Origin: Streptomyces sp. SCUT-3
Lineage (GTDB): Bacteria > Actinomycetota > Actinomycetes > Streptomycetales > Streptomycetaceae
Assembly: GCF_014083985.1 (NCBI RefSeq)
Contig: NZ_CP046907.1
Coordinates: forward strand, 2,460,001 to 2,524,000
Length of the DNA: 64,000 bases
Direction: 5' to 3'
Shown here: positions 43,172-51,714 of the stretch, piece after piece
How positions within the stretch are numbered: the first letter of the stretch is position 1
Layout of the letters: the number at the start of each line of letters is the position of its first letter
Program-made: the position numbers and the translations under genes
Notes under the pieces: model-generated
What the model was told of the DNA's origin: nothing
The model's database searches: none
Seen by the model: only the letters and a program-made list of their open reading frames with translations

Positions 43172-43358
43172 CTCGAGCAACCTCCTGCACCGGCTTCCGG
43201 AGCTGACGAATCCACCGAAGGTGCAACCGGGCGGAGCGCCTTCCCATTCCGGATTGCCGAAACTTGACCTTCCGCCCGGGCCCCGGGCCCCGGATCTTGG
43301 ACCCCGGGCCCCGGGGAGGCGGGACGTACCGGGGCGGGAAGAGGCGGACGGGGCCGGA

Positions 43359-43400
43359 CGGGGAGGGCGGGCGGGGAGGGTGGGCGGGGAGGGTGGGCGG
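43359..43400 (+). other. G-rich tandem tract with G-quadruplex potential
   Basis: GGGGAGGGCGGGCGGGGAGG and the repeated unit GGGCGGGGAGGGT provide at least eight runs of three or more G within 42 bases on the coding strand, about 32 bp before the methyltransferase start. The rest of 43172-43431 is GC-rich with no gene. Confidence 0.5.
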
Positions 43401-43431
43401 TTCGGCCGGGGCGGCGCTTAGGCTCCGTTCC

Positions 43432-44274
43432 ATGCCCTCCCGCCGTCCACCGCTCCCGCTCGGGAACCCCCGTCCCGCGGGCACGGCCGCCCGCCGTCCC
43501 GTCGGCACGGTCACCCGCGGCACGACCAACCCCAACCGGCTGCGCCGCATGGACCGCTGGATCGCCGCCGGCCACGCCGCCGTGCTGCGGCGCTGCGACG
43601 ACCCCGTCGCCGTCGACCTCGGTTACGGAGCGGCCCCGTGGACCGCCGTCGAACTGCTGGGACGGCTGCGCACGGTGCGTGCCGACGCCGAGGTCACGGG
43701 CATCGAGATCGAGCCCGAGCGGGTGGCCGCGGCCCGGCCCTACGAGCGGGAGGGCCTGTCGTTCCGGCACGGCGGCTTCGAGGTGCCGCTGCCCGGCGGC
43801 CGGCGGCCGGTGCTGATCCGGGCGGCGAACGTCCTGCGCCAGTACGACGAGGCCGAGGTCGCCGCGGTGTGGGAGCGGCTGTGCGGACGCCTCGCGCCGG
43901 ACGGCCTGCTGGTCGAGGGCACCTGCGACGAGATCGGCCGGAGGCACGTCTGGGTGGCCCTCGGGCCGCGGGGGCCGCGCACCGTGACCTTCGCCACGCG
44001 TCTCGGGTCGCTGGGCCGTCCCTCCGACCTGGCGGAGCGGCTGCCCAAGGCGCTCATCCACCGGAACGTGCCCGGGGAGCCGGTGCACGCCTTCCTCACC
44101 GACTTCGACCGGGCGTGGGCCGCGGCCGCCCCGCTGGGGGCGCTGAGTGCGCGGCAGCGCTGGATCGGGGCGGTGCGTTCGCTGGCACAGGTCTGGCCGG
44201 TGGTGGACGGGCCGAACCGCTGGCGGCAGGGGGAGGTCACCGTGCGGTGGGACGCCCTGGCCCCACGCGGCTGA
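43432..44274 (+). CDS. SAM-dependent class I methyltransferase
   Basis: 280 residues from ATG 43432; upstream in-frame codons are low-complexity, so they are excluded. Motif I AVDLGYGAAPWTAVELLGRL, motif II VTGIEIEPERVAAARPYERE and post-motif LCGRLAPDGLLVEGTCDEIG are typical of Rossmann methyltransferases. The ending (HAFLTDFDRAWAAAAPLGAL, RQRWIGAVRSLAQVWPVVDG) is conserved in Streptomyces homologues next to mshA. It lacks membrane segments. The acceptor substrate is unknown. It is divergent from mshA, and a G-rich tract lies in the shared promoter. Confidence 0.8.
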   Translation: MPSRRPPLPLGNPRPAGTAARRPVGTVTRGTTNPNRLRRMDRWIAAGHAAVLRRCDDPVAVDLGYGAAPWTAVELLGRLRTVRADAEVTGIEIEPERVAAARPYEREGLSFRHGGFEVPLPGGRRPVLIRAANVLRQYDEAEVAAVWERLCGRLAPDGLLVEGTCDEIGRRHVWVALGPRGPRTVTFATRLGSLGRPSDLAERLPKALIHRNVPGEPVHAFLTDFDRAWAAAAPLGALSARQRWIGAVRSLAQVWPVVDGPNRWRQGEVTVRWDALAPRG

Positions 44275-44522
44275 CCGCTCCTCCCCCGTCACGCCGGGCG
44301 AGGAGAAGCCGGGGGCGTTCGGCGGGACGCCGACGCGCCGGACCGTGACGTTCCCCCGGGAGGAGGGTGATCTGCGTCATGCCGCCGTCGTGCCGTCGGC
44401 GGCCGAAACCCGCCCGCACCTTGTCATATGCCGAAGGCAATGATCAGGCACCTCTCCCCGGACGGCCCCTCCGCCCGCTATCGTCGCGACAGTGCCCTCG
44501 GGGGGAGGGAAGGAATGTCCTC

Positions 44523-45851
44523 ATGTCCGCATCCGGACAGCCGACGGGCCCGGCACAGCAGGAGTGGCCGGTCTCCCGTACGGAGATCACCGGCGGCCCG
44601 GGCCGCAGTGGTGATGCCGCACACCCCCGGGTCCTCGACAGCGTCCCCGCGCCCCGCTCCCGCCCCCGGTCCGCGTCCGACACTGCCGGCCTGACCCTCC
44701 TCGTCGTCGGCGACGATCCCCCCGACGCCTTCACCGCCCCCGAGCTGTCCGACTCCTCCGGCACCCGCATCCGCATCCGGCGCGCCCGCAACCTCACCGA
44801 GGCCGAGCGGCTGCTCACCGACGACGTCAACTGCGTGCTGCTGGACAACCGGGACCGCGACCGCGACCTCGCCCACCTGCGCGAACTGCTGCGGCTGGCC
44901 CCCACCACGGCGGTCATCGCCGTCACCGGGGAGGGGGACACCGAACTGGGGGCCGAGGCCGTCCGGGTCGGCGCCCAGGACTACCTCTTCCACCGCGACC
45001 TGAGCCCTTCCCTGCTCACCCGCGCCATCCGCTACGCCGTCGAGCGGAAGCGCGCCGACGTCGCACAGCGGCAGCTCACCGAGTCGCGGCTGCGGGCCCA
45101 GGAGAACGCCCGCCTCGAACGCGGCCTGCTGCCCACTCCGCTGCTCGCCGGGGCCGGACTGCGGTTCGCGGCCCGCTACCGGCCGGGCCGCAGCCGCGCC
45201 CTGCTCGGCGGGGACTTCTACGACGCCGTCCGCACCGCCGACGGAACGGTCCACGCCATGATCGGCGACGTGTGCGGGCACGGCCCGGACGAGGCCGCGC
45301 TCGGCGTGGAACTGCGGATCGCCTGGCGCGCGCTGACCATGGCGGGCCTGGCCGGCGAGACGGTGCTCGACGCACTGCAACTGGTCCTGGAGAACGAGCG
45401 GCCCGACGACGAGATCTTCGCCACGCTGAGCGTCCTCGAGATCGCCCCCGACGGCACCCGGGCCGGCCTGTACCTGGCCGGCCACCCGGCCCCGCTGCTC
45501 ACCCGCCCGGCGCACGGCCCCCGCCTGCTGCCGCACGAGGCGGGCGGGCCCGCCCTGGGCCTCCTGCCGGACGCCGAGTGGGAGCGCTACGAGGTGGAGC
45601 TTGGGGACGAGTGGAGCCTGATGCTCTACACCGACGGCCTGATCGAGGGCCGCACCGGCGAAGGGGCCGGCCGGCTGGGCCAGGAGGGCCTGCTGGACCT
45701 GGTCGCCGCACGGCTGGCGGAGGGCCTGGGCGGTGAGGAACTGCTGGACGCGGCGGTCACCGAGGTCCGCCTGCTCAACGGCGGCGAGCTGACCGACGAC
45801 GTCGCCGTGGTCCTGCTGGAACGCGGCCGGGACGCGCCGGAAGGCGGCTGA
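44523..45851 (+). CDS. SpoIIE-type PP2C phosphatase with receiver-like domain
   Basis: 442 residues from ATG 44523, GGGAAGG upstream. Residues about 58-180 are a receiver-like domain (LTLLVVGDDPPDAFTAPELS, VNCVLLDNRDRD, GAEAVRVGAQDYLFHRDLSP). A helical linker (AVERKRADVAQRQLTESRLR) leads to a SpoIIE/PPM phosphatase from about 215 (RYRPGRSRALLGGDFYDAVR, IGDVCGHGPDEAALGVELRI, LMLYTDGLIEGRTGEGAGRL, GELTDDVAVVLLERG). Such proteins dephosphorylate anti-sigma antagonists or other Ser/Thr targets. No kinase or STAS gene is adjacent. Metal-binding Asp residues appear intact. Confidence 0.9.
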   Translation: MSASGQPTGPAQQEWPVSRTEITGGPGRSGDAAHPRVLDSVPAPRSRPRSASDTAGLTLLVVGDDPPDAFTAPELSDSSGTRIRIRRARNLTEAERLLTDDVNCVLLDNRDRDRDLAHLRELLRLAPTTAVIAVTGEGDTELGAEAVRVGAQDYLFHRDLSPSLLTRAIRYAVERKRADVAQRQLTESRLRAQENARLERGLLPTPLLAGAGLRFAARYRPGRSRALLGGDFYDAVRTADGTVHAMIGDVCGHGPDEAALGVELRIAWRALTMAGLAGETVLDALQLVLENERPDDEIFATLSVLEIAPDGTRAGLYLAGHPAPLLTRPAHGPRLLPHEAGGPALGLLPDAEWERYEVELGDEWSLMLYTDGLIEGRTGEGAGRLGQEGLLDLVAARLAEGLGGEELLDAAVTEVRLLNGGELTDDVAVVLLERGRDAPEGG

Positions 45852-45912
45852 GGCACGCCGGAACGCGGCCGGGACACGCCGGAGCGGGGCCGGGGCGCGC
45901 CGCCGCGGCGGT

Positions 45913-46239
45913 TCACCAGGGGCCGTAGGGGCCCTGCCGGCCGCCGCCCTTGTTCCCGCCCGTCACCTGCTTGAGCGCCGGCCGGACGTCGACCACGTAC
46001 ACGATGGACGCGATCAGTCCGATGATCGACAGGAAGGACATCGCGCCGAGCCAGCCGTTCACCACGGCCGACAGGGCCAGGACGATCAGCCAGAACGGCT
46101 TGGTCTTCTTGTCGGCGGCCGGGTACGCGTCGGCCCGCCGCACCGCGGCGTCGACCAACGCGAAGACCGTGAAGGCGAACAGCGCGATCGAGACCAGGCC
46201 GAGGACCGAGTTGAACGCGAACACCAGCGGGCCGTTCAT
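45913..46239 (-). CDS. DUF2516 membrane protein
   Basis: 108 residues, ATG 46239. Three hydrophobic segments (VFAFNSVLGLVSIALFAFTV FALVDAAV shape, WLIVLALSAVVNGWLGAMSF, LSIIGLIASIVYVVDVRPAL) and a conserved cytosolic loop (RRADAYPAADKKTKPFWL) match the actinobacterial DUF2516 family. The Gly-rich end (GGNKGGGRQGPYGPW) is typical. It sits in a conserved minus-strand run after the XRE and HBHA-like genes. Function unknown. Confidence 0.85.
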   Translation of the reverse strand: MNGPLVFAFNSVLGLVSIALFAFTVFALVDAAVRRADAYPAADKKTKPFWLIVLALSAVVNGWLGAMSFLSIIGLIASIVYVVDVRPALKQVTGGNKGGGRQGPYGPW

Positions 46240-46306
46240 CGTTTCCGCTCCTCCTGAAAGCCGTACCGATCCTCATGTCCTGCCACCGTCACGGTACCCG
46301 TAACAA

Positions 46307-46337
46307 CGGGCCGGGCACCCGATGCGTGCCCGGCCCG
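46307..46337 (-). terminator. Terminator after the HBHA-like gene
   Basis: A 12-bp stem (CGGGCCGGGCAC / GTGCCCGGCCCG) with a 7-nt loop, 33 bp past the stop of the HBHA-like gene and before the DUF2516 start. Confidence 0.7.
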
Positions 46338-46369
46338 CCGAACTGCCGCCGTACCGCGCCCCTCGGGGC

Positions 46370-46951
46370 TTATCGGGCCAGGTCCCCGTCCCCGGCCGCC
46401 GGGGCGGGCTTCTTGGCCGCGGTGGTTTTGCGGGCCGCCGGCTTCTTCGGGGCGGAGGCCTTCACCGTGGAGCCGTCCGAGCCGGTGGAGACGGTGGAGC
46501 CGCCCTCGACGGCCGCGGCGACCTCCTCGATCCCGTCGGCTGCCTCACCGCGCCAGGTCCGCACCACGTCCCGGCCGCGGACGGCCAGCTCGTCGTAGGT
46601 CTCGCGGGCCTTGACCGCGTACTCGGCTGCGCGGCCGACCTGCTGCAGGACGAAGTCCTGGGCGGTGTCGCGCACCTCGCGCACCTTCTTGCCGTCGATC
46701 TCGAAGGAGGAGACGGCCGAGGAGATCTTCGCCTGCGCCTCCTTGGCCTGCTTGCGCACCCGCTCCTGGTCGAGCCGGGCGTCGACCTGCTCGCGCACGG
46801 CGGCCAGTCGCTCCGGCGCCTCGGCGCGCAGCTTCTCGATCAGCTCCGGGACCTCGCGCAGCTTGGCCGCCGCCAGGTCGGCGGTGCCGGCCACGGCGTA
46901 GAGGGGGGTCGGGTCGGTCAGGGTCTTGCGCAGGTCATCGGTGATGGCCAT
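46370..46951 (-). CDS. Heparin-binding hemagglutinin (HBHA)-like protein
   Basis: 193 residues from ATG 46951 (MAITDDLRKTLTDPTPLYAV). A long helical rod (LAAAKLREVPELIEKLRAEA, RLAAVREQVDARLDQERVRK, REVRDTAQDFVLQQVGRAAE) ends in a Lys/Ala/Pro tail (KKPAARKTTAAKKPAPA), the architecture of mycobacterial HBHA, a surface adhesin. In a saprophytic Streptomyces the Lys-rich tail may bind nucleic acid or cell-wall polymers instead. It follows an XRE regulator and precedes DUF2516, a conserved arrangement. Confidence 0.85.
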   Translation of the reverse strand: MAITDDLRKTLTDPTPLYAVAGTADLAAAKLREVPELIEKLRAEAPERLAAVREQVDARLDQERVRKQAKEAQAKISSAVSSFEIDGKKVREVRDTAQDFVLQQVGRAAEYAVKARETYDELAVRGRDVVRTWRGEAADGIEEVAAAVEGGSTVSTGSDGSTVKASAPKKPAARKTTAAKKPAPAAGDGDLAR

Positions 46952-47055
46952 GTGGGGTTCGCACCTCCTGTGCGGGGGAGCGCGCGGCGGTTCGGCCCCG
47001 CGCCTCCGTGTGTAGTCGTCACTGCTGTTCGCGCGTCTGCCCGTGGTCCGGGCGA

Positions 47056-47793
47056 TCACGCGGTGGCGGCGGTGCCGTCACCGCCGTCCGCCGGGTCGCC
47101 GGACGCGGCCGGCGCCGTCCGCACGTCCGGCACGTCCGGCACGGCCTCGAGCTGCCGCCCGGTCCGTGCGCTCCGGCCCGCAACGGTGCCCGCCACCTTG
47201 GCCGCGGCGCTCTTCGCCACGCCCCTGGCCGCCTTCTTCGCCGCCTTCTTGGCGGTGGTCCGCTCACCCGAACGGCCGTCGCCGGGCTGCCGGGCCGCCC
47301 TGGGCGAGCGCCTGCGCACCGCCTTGGGGGCAGCAGCGCCGTCGTCCGCGGCACCGCCTTCCGCCGCGCCGCCGTCCGCCGTACCGCCCTCCGTGCCGCC
47401 GGTAGCGGCGGGAGCCGGGCCGGGCGCCGTGGCGGCCCCCTCCCCCGGGCCGCCGTTCTCCTTGCGGAACGACTCGTAGATCTGCAGGAGGACCTGCTTC
47501 TGCCGCTCGTTGAGCACGGGGTCGCCCATGACGGCCTGCCGCACGCCCTCCCCCTGCCGGTCCCGCTCGTCGAGGATCCCGGCCTGCACGTAGAGCGTCT
47601 CCGCGGATATCCGCAGCGCCTTGGCGAGCTGCTGGAGGATCTCGGCGCTGGGCTTGCGCAGCCCCCGCTCGATCTGGCTGAGGTAGGGGTTGGACACTCC
47701 GGCCGCGTCGGCGAGCTGCCGCAGGCTCAACTGCGCGTTGCGCCGCTGCTCCCGCAGGTACTCACCGACATTGCCGACATTCAGTGAAGCCAT
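47056..47793 (-). CDS. XRE-family HTH regulator with basic Ala/Lys-rich tail
   Basis: 245 residues from ATG 47793 (MASLNVGNVGEYLREQR); GTG 47799 is a possible start. The HTH is LSLRQLADAAGVSNPYLSQI ERGLRKPS in layout, followed by LAKALRISAETLYVQAGILD. The C-terminal ~120 residues are low-complexity with AKKAAKKAARGVAKSAAAKV, histone-like and likely DNA-binding. A perfect 12-bp inverted repeat 27-54 bp upstream is a good candidate for autoregulation. First gene of a conserved minus-strand run with HBHA-like and DUF2516 genes. Confidence 0.85.
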   Translation of the reverse strand: MASLNVGNVGEYLREQRRNAQLSLRQLADAAGVSNPYLSQIERGLRKPSAEILQQLAKALRISAETLYVQAGILDERDRQGEGVRQAVMGDPVLNERQKQVLLQIYESFRKENGGPGEGAATAPGPAPAATGGTEGGTADGGAAEGGAADDGAAAPKAVRRRSPRAARQPGDGRSGERTTAKKAAKKAARGVAKSAAAKVAGTVAGRSARTGRQLEAVPDVPDVRTAPAASGDPADGGDGTAATA

Positions 47794-47819
47794 ACTCACG
47801 ATGGTGGCCCACCTTGCTA

Positions 47820-47847
47820 ACTTTTGCAAGCACCCGCTTGCAAAAGT
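47820..47847. promoter_or_regulatory. Perfect operator-like inverted repeat before the XRE gene
   Basis: ACTTTTGCAAGC and GCTTGCAAAAGT form a perfect 12-bp inverted repeat around ACCC, with a further TTGCTAAC half-like word at 47814-47821. Dyad symmetry and AT-rich bases in a GC-rich genome suggest a protein-binding site, most likely for the XRE regulator. Confidence 0.7.
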
Positions 47848-47997
47848 ATCCCGCGGAGCCGCACCGGACCCCCGGTCGTCTCCCGCCCGACGCATGCGTC
47901 CTGCTCCCGGGTTCGTCTGCTCCGATGCCGCCGGCGGTGGCCCGTTCTCCGCGGCGGCACGACTCCCGCGGGAGGGCGACGGCTCCTTGCGTCTGCT

Positions 47998-48564
47998 TCA
48001 GCCCTGCGGGCGGGGCTCCGGGGCGAGAACGGCGCGGCAGGCGGACCGGGCCGGCTCGCTCAGCAGCGGACGGACACGGGTGAACAGGGCGAGGAGTTCA
48101 GCTCCCCACTCCTCCCAAAAGGACGGGTCGACGCGGGCGAGATCGAGCTCGTTGGCTGCGGTCAGTTCGACGAAGTCGCGGCGCAGCCGCGGCTCGGGGA
48201 CACGATCGCGTCCGGTGAACCGGTCGCGGAAGGCCGCATCGGCGTCCGCGAGCTTCGGGTAGGTGGCCTTCCGGTCGCACGAGGCGTAGAGGTACACGAT
48301 CGCTTCGGCCTCCGCGCCGATCACTGCTGCGAGTTCGGTGCGACGGTCCGGGGACAGCAGGGCGACGGGGAAGCCGTCGGTGCCGTAGGACGCGTGGCAC
48401 AGGCCCGCAAGCTGGAGGGCGGGGCGGGCGCCCCATGCGGCGAGCTGCTCCCGGACACGCTGGAGGTGCACGAGAAGGGCACCGCCCGGGTGGGCGGTGT
48501 CCGCGGCACCGAGGTCGCGCAGGAGCGCGACGGCCCGGCCGGTGGCAGGAGGAGGAGCAGGCAC
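47998..48564 (-). CDS. DUF6817-like protein (HD-type fold suspected)
   Basis: 188 residues if started at GTG 48564, with GGAAGGATC about 10 bases upstream. Sequence AADTAHPGGALLVHLQRVRE, WGARPALQLAGLCHASYGTD and VYLYASCDRKATYPKLADAD give a pattern of H-x-x-G/H and C-H-A-S-Y-G-T that I associate with DUF6817 proteins, HD-like small enzymes. Putative metal ligands are the His of AHPGG, HLQRV and LCHASYG. Substrate unknown. It is divergent from a LysR regulator, suggesting control by it. The long upstream in-frame extension lacks real codon signal. Confidence 0.7.
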   Translation of the reverse strand: MPAPPPATGRAVALLRDLGAADTAHPGGALLVHLQRVREQLAAWGARPALQLAGLCHASYGTDGFPVALLSPDRRTELAAVIGAEAEAIVYLYASCDRKATYPKLADADAAFRDRFTGRDRVPEPRLRRDFVELTAANELDLARVDPSFWEEWGAELLALFTRVRPLLSEPARSACRAVLAPEPRPQG

Positions 48565-48705
48565 GAGGCGGGATCCTTCCGTTGCTCGGGTCGGCACCCG
48601 TCCGCTGCTTTCGCGGAGTCCGGACGCCGCGAAAGCACCGGACGGGTTGCCGCCCAGGGCCCTGCGCCGATCATCGCGGGTGGCAGAAACCCCAGTCAAT
48701 CCTAT

Positions 48706-48740
48706 GGATTTGTTGAAATCCCCAAGCTGTAGCTTGGGGA
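48706..48740. promoter_or_regulatory. Two inverted repeats in the LysR divergent promoter
   Basis: GGATTTGTTGAAATCC (48706-48721) and TCCCCAAGCTGTAGCTTGGGGA (48719-48740, a perfect 10-bp arm pair around GT) lie side by side. The second runs up to the LysR ATG at 48742 and would block its ribosome site. Both look like regulator-binding sites. Confidence 0.65.
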
Positions 48741-48741
48741 C

Positions 48742-49680
48742 ATGACTTTGGACGACCTCCGCGTTTTCGTGGCCGTCTGCCGGGCCGGCAGCCTCAGTGC
48801 CGTCGCCCGGGAGCTGGCCTGCACACAGTCCGCGGTCAGCCAGCACGTGAAACGGCTGGAACGGGAGACCGGGGTGAGTCTCCTGGAGCGCCAGGCACGA
48901 GGGGTCGTGCCCACCCACGCGGGGCGTGTCCTGCGGGACGCTGCCGCCGACGGCATCGCCGGTCTGGACCTGGCCCTGCGGCGCATCAAGGACCTGGCCG
49001 ACGGCAACAGCGGTTCCGTGCGCGTGACCACGGGCGGAACGACCGTCCGGCACTTCATGTCCGAGGCCGTCGTCACTTTCCGGCAGCGCTACCCGAAGGT
49101 GAACCTGGAGTTCCAGACGGAGACCTCCGGCCGGAGCTGCTTCGACGCCCTCATGGCCGGCAACCTGGACCTCGCCTGGGTCACCATCGGCAGCCCGGTA
49201 CGCGGCATCGAACAGCGCGCCGTCCTCGATCTGCCCTGGGTGCTGGCCGTCCACGCCGACGATCCGCTCGCAGGCCGGACCCGCATCGGCGCGGCCGACC
49301 TCGCCGGCATCAGCCTCATCCGGCTGCCGCAGAACTCCGCCTCGGGCACCCGCCTCGATGCCGCCCTCACGGAACTCGGCGTCCGCAGCAGCTCCGACAC
49401 CAGTGTGGCCGACTGGGACACCGCCGTCCTGCTGGCCGAACTCGGCCTCGGCCACGCCGTCGTTCCCGCTCTTCCCGGCCGGCCGGTACCCGGCGACGAC
49501 GGCCCCCTCCGCCTTGTCCCCATCCCCGACCTGCCGCCCCTCCCGGTCGGTTGGGCCGTACGCCGCTGGGACGCGCTTGCCCCGATCGCCCGGATCTTCG
49601 CCGACACCGTCGCAGACAGTTGCGCGGAGAAGGGTGCGGATGCACACCGCCGGCAGGCATGCCCGCCCGACCGGCACTGA
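48742..49680 (+). CDS. LysR-family transcriptional regulator
   Basis: 312 residues, ATG 48742. The N-terminal LysR HTH reads LDDLRVFVAVCRAGSLSAVA then RELACTQSAVSQHVKRLERE and GVSLLERQARGVVPTHAG. The effector domain starts near residue 90 (GSVRVTTGGTTVRHFMSEAV) and contains a hinge and beta-strand pattern typical of the family. It is divergent from the DUF6817-like gene, 177 bp between starts, and its own start overlaps a perfect inverted repeat. LysR regulators usually activate the divergent gene when a co-inducer binds. Confidence 0.92.
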   Translation: MTLDDLRVFVAVCRAGSLSAVARELACTQSAVSQHVKRLERETGVSLLERQARGVVPTHAGRVLRDAAADGIAGLDLALRRIKDLADGNSGSVRVTTGGTTVRHFMSEAVVTFRQRYPKVNLEFQTETSGRSCFDALMAGNLDLAWVTIGSPVRGIEQRAVLDLPWVLAVHADDPLAGRTRIGAADLAGISLIRLPQNSASGTRLDAALTELGVRSSSDTSVADWDTAVLLAELGLGHAVVPALPGRPVPGDDGPLRLVPIPDLPPLPVGWAVRRWDALAPIARIFADTVADSCAEKGADAHRRQACPPDRH

Positions 49681-49912
49681 CCACCCACCCGACCGGCACT
49701 GACCGGCAGGCTCGGTGCAGGGCCCTCGCGACGGGAAGCACGGAACGGAGCAGGTCCGCGGGGCGTCCGCAGCCCACGTCGACCGGGACAGGGCACCCGA
49801 CGCGCGCCCGGTGCCCCGGCAAGACACGGGCGAGGCACTGGCGGGGCGGAGTGCCGGGATGGCCGAGTGGCCTCTTTCCGCGGCCTGCCACCGCTGACTA
49901 CCCTGAGTCCCC

Positions 49913-50395
49913 ATGGTGCTTCTACGGGTCACCTCGTCCGCCGATCTCGACGCGCTCGTGTCGCTGGAGAGCGCCCCGGACACCTCGCGCTGGCTCGGGG
50001 AGACCGGACGCGCCTGGCACGAGCAGGCGCTGGCCGACCCGGACCAGGAGCACCTGACCGGTGAGGTCGAGGGGGCCCCGGTGGGCTTCGCGGTCCTGTC
50101 CGGCGTGCGCGAGGGGGAAGGGCTGCTGGAGATCCGCAGGATCGTCGTCTCCGCCGGACGGCGCGGCACCGGCCACGGGCGGGCCCTGCTGCGCGGCGTG
50201 GTGGCGCACGCCTACGAACGGCTCGGCGCGCGCCGGGTCCGGCTGGACGTGAAGGCCCGCAACACCCGCGCCCTCGCCCTGTACCGCTCCGAGGGGTTCG
50301 TGGCCGAGGGGACGCTCCTCGCAGCGGTGCCCGAACCCGACGGCAGCCGTTCCGACCTCGTGCTCATGGCCCACGCGCGCCGGCTCGGCGGCTGA
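49913..50395 (+). CDS. GNAT-family N-acetyltransferase
   Basis: 160 residues, ATG 49913. Contains a full GNAT domain: EIRRIVVSAGRRGTGHGRAL (acetyl-CoA loop R-R-G-T-G-x-G/R), RRVRLDVKARNTRALALYRS (motif B, EGFVAEGTL following). No ribosome site is obvious, so leaderless expression is possible. It stands alone between a LysR gene and a second GNAT gene. Substrate unknown. Confidence 0.85.
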   Translation: MVLLRVTSSADLDALVSLESAPDTSRWLGETGRAWHEQALADPDQEHLTGEVEGAPVGFAVLSGVREGEGLLEIRRIVVSAGRRGTGHGRALLRGVVAHAYERLGARRVRLDVKARNTRALALYRSEGFVAEGTLLAAVPEPDGSRSDLVLMAHARRLGG

Positions 50396-50540
50396 CTCGG
50401 GCGGGTGCGTCCGGCTGCGGAGCCGCGGGGCCGCAGGACCGCAAGGACCACGGGTCGCCGGGGCGTGCCGGGGCGCACGGGCGGGCCGGTGCGTGGATTC
50501 CTGTTCGACAGGTGCCGGTCCCGGCTGCCAGTCTCGCCGC

Positions 50541-50954
50541 ATGCAGTACGAGATCTCCACCGACCCGGCGCGGCTCGACCTGCCGCGCGTCCACCAGTGG
50601 CTGTCCACGGACGCCTACTGGGCGATCGGCCGCCCCTTGGAGAAGGTGCGCCGCGCCGCCGAGGGCTCCCTCAACTTCGGGGCCTACGACCCGGCCACCG
50701 GGGAACAGGTCGCCTACGCCCGGGTGGTCACCGACCGGGCGACCTTCGCCTGGCTGTGCGACGTCTACGTCGCCCGCCCGGCCCGCGGTCTCGGGCTGGG
50801 CACCCGCCTGGTCGAGGCGGTCCGCGACCACCTGCTGCCGATGGGGCTGCGCCGCGTCACCCTGGCCACGGCCGACGCCCACGGCGTCTACGCGAAGGTG
50901 GGGTTCGCGCCGCTGGAGGACCCCTCGATGTGGATGGTCCTGGGCGAGCAGTGA
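50541..50954 (+). CDS. Small GNAT-family N-acetyltransferase
   Basis: 137 residues from ATG 50541 (MQYEISTDPARLDLPRVHQW). A compact GNAT: YWAIGRPLEKVRRAAEGSLN, WLCDVYVARPARGLGLGTRL (acetyl-CoA loop A-R-G-L-G-x-G), RRVTLATADAHGVYAKVGFA. The family resembles small YhfO-type acetyltransferases acting on free amines. Convergent with rsiG. Substrate unknown. Confidence 0.87.
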   Translation: MQYEISTDPARLDLPRVHQWLSTDAYWAIGRPLEKVRRAAEGSLNFGAYDPATGEQVAYARVVTDRATFAWLCDVYVARPARGLGLGTRLVEAVRDHLLPMGLRRVTLATADAHGVYAKVGFAPLEDPSMWMVLGEQ

Positions 50955-50970
50955 ACGGGCCCGCGGCGGC

Positions 50971-51714
50971 TCAGGCGTCGGGGCCGGAGAGCAGGTCGTC
51001 CACCCGCGCCTCGCCGTCGCGGTAGCGGCGGGCGATCTCGGTGTTGCAGCCGTCCGCCGTGCGCTGCAGCCGCTGGCGGCGGCGGGAGACCTCCTGCTCG
51101 TGGCGGACCAGCCGGCCCATCGCCTCGTGCAGTTCGTCGTCGGTACGGGCGTCGAGGTCGGACAGCTCGACCTCGGAGAGCATCTGCTCGGCCAGCTTCC
51201 GGTACTCCTCGCCGCGCGGCGTGCCCAGGGTGACGTGGCGGGCGGAGGAGCGCACCCGGGACGGCTCGTCCGCGAGGATCTGCGGCAGCCGGTCCAGCAG
51301 CGGCGAGGAGGCCGAGACGGTGGGCCCGGTGAGGGGCGGACGGCCGGACGCGCCCGAGGGTGCCGCCGGCACCACGGGGGTGCGGCGCCTGTCCACCTCC
51401 GCCCGCAGGATGTCGATCCGGCCCTGCAGCAGCCGCCGCAGGTAGGACAGGTCGGCCTCGTCCTGCTGGGCCCGGCCGCGCAGTTCGCGCAGGGCCGGGA
51501 GGTCGAGTGCGGCGAGGTCGCGTTCGGCCGCGGTGTCCCCGGCGAGGGGTGCGCGCGGCCCGGGGGTCCTGGGGTGGAGTGCGTCCGCCTGCAGCATGTG
51601 GCCGTCCTCGGTGCGGGCTGTGTGGGTACCGGCAGGTCCTGTGTCGGCGCGGAGCGCGCCCGTCCGGTCCGCCGGTTCGGTACCGGATGTCTGTCCGGTG
51701 GCGTCTGTGCTCAT
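50971..51714 (-). CDS. rsiG: RsiG-type c-di-GMP-dependent anti-sigma factor
   Basis: 247 residues from ATG 51714. Two copies of the diagnostic motif E-x3-S-x2-R-x3-Q-x3-D are present: [16 protein letters not shown] (about residue 84) and [16 protein letters not shown] (about 215). In S. venezuelae these twin helices of RsiG clamp a c-di-GMP dimer and sequester the sporulation sigma factor WhiG. The remainder is helical with a disordered N-terminus. So this gene links c-di-GMP level to the switch from aerial growth to spore formation. whiG itself is not in the window, as expected. Confidence 0.9.
   Translation of the reverse strand: MSTDATGQTSGTEPADRTGALRADTGPAGTHTARTEDGHMLQADALHPRTPGPRAPLAGDTAAERDLAALDLPALRELRGRAQQDEADLSYLRRLLQGRIDILRAEVDRRRTPVVPAAPSGASGRPPLTGPTVSASSPLLDRLPQILADEPSRVRSSARHVTLGTPRGEEYRKLAEQMLSEVELSDLDARTDDELHEAMGRLVRHEQEVSRRRQRLQRTADGCNTEIARRYRDGEARVDDLLSGPDA

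Noticed and set aside
47998-50169. A 723-codon minus-strand frame
   Set aside because: The upstream two thirds are antisense to the LysR and GNAT genes and of poor composition; only the DUF6817-like part from 48564 is supported.
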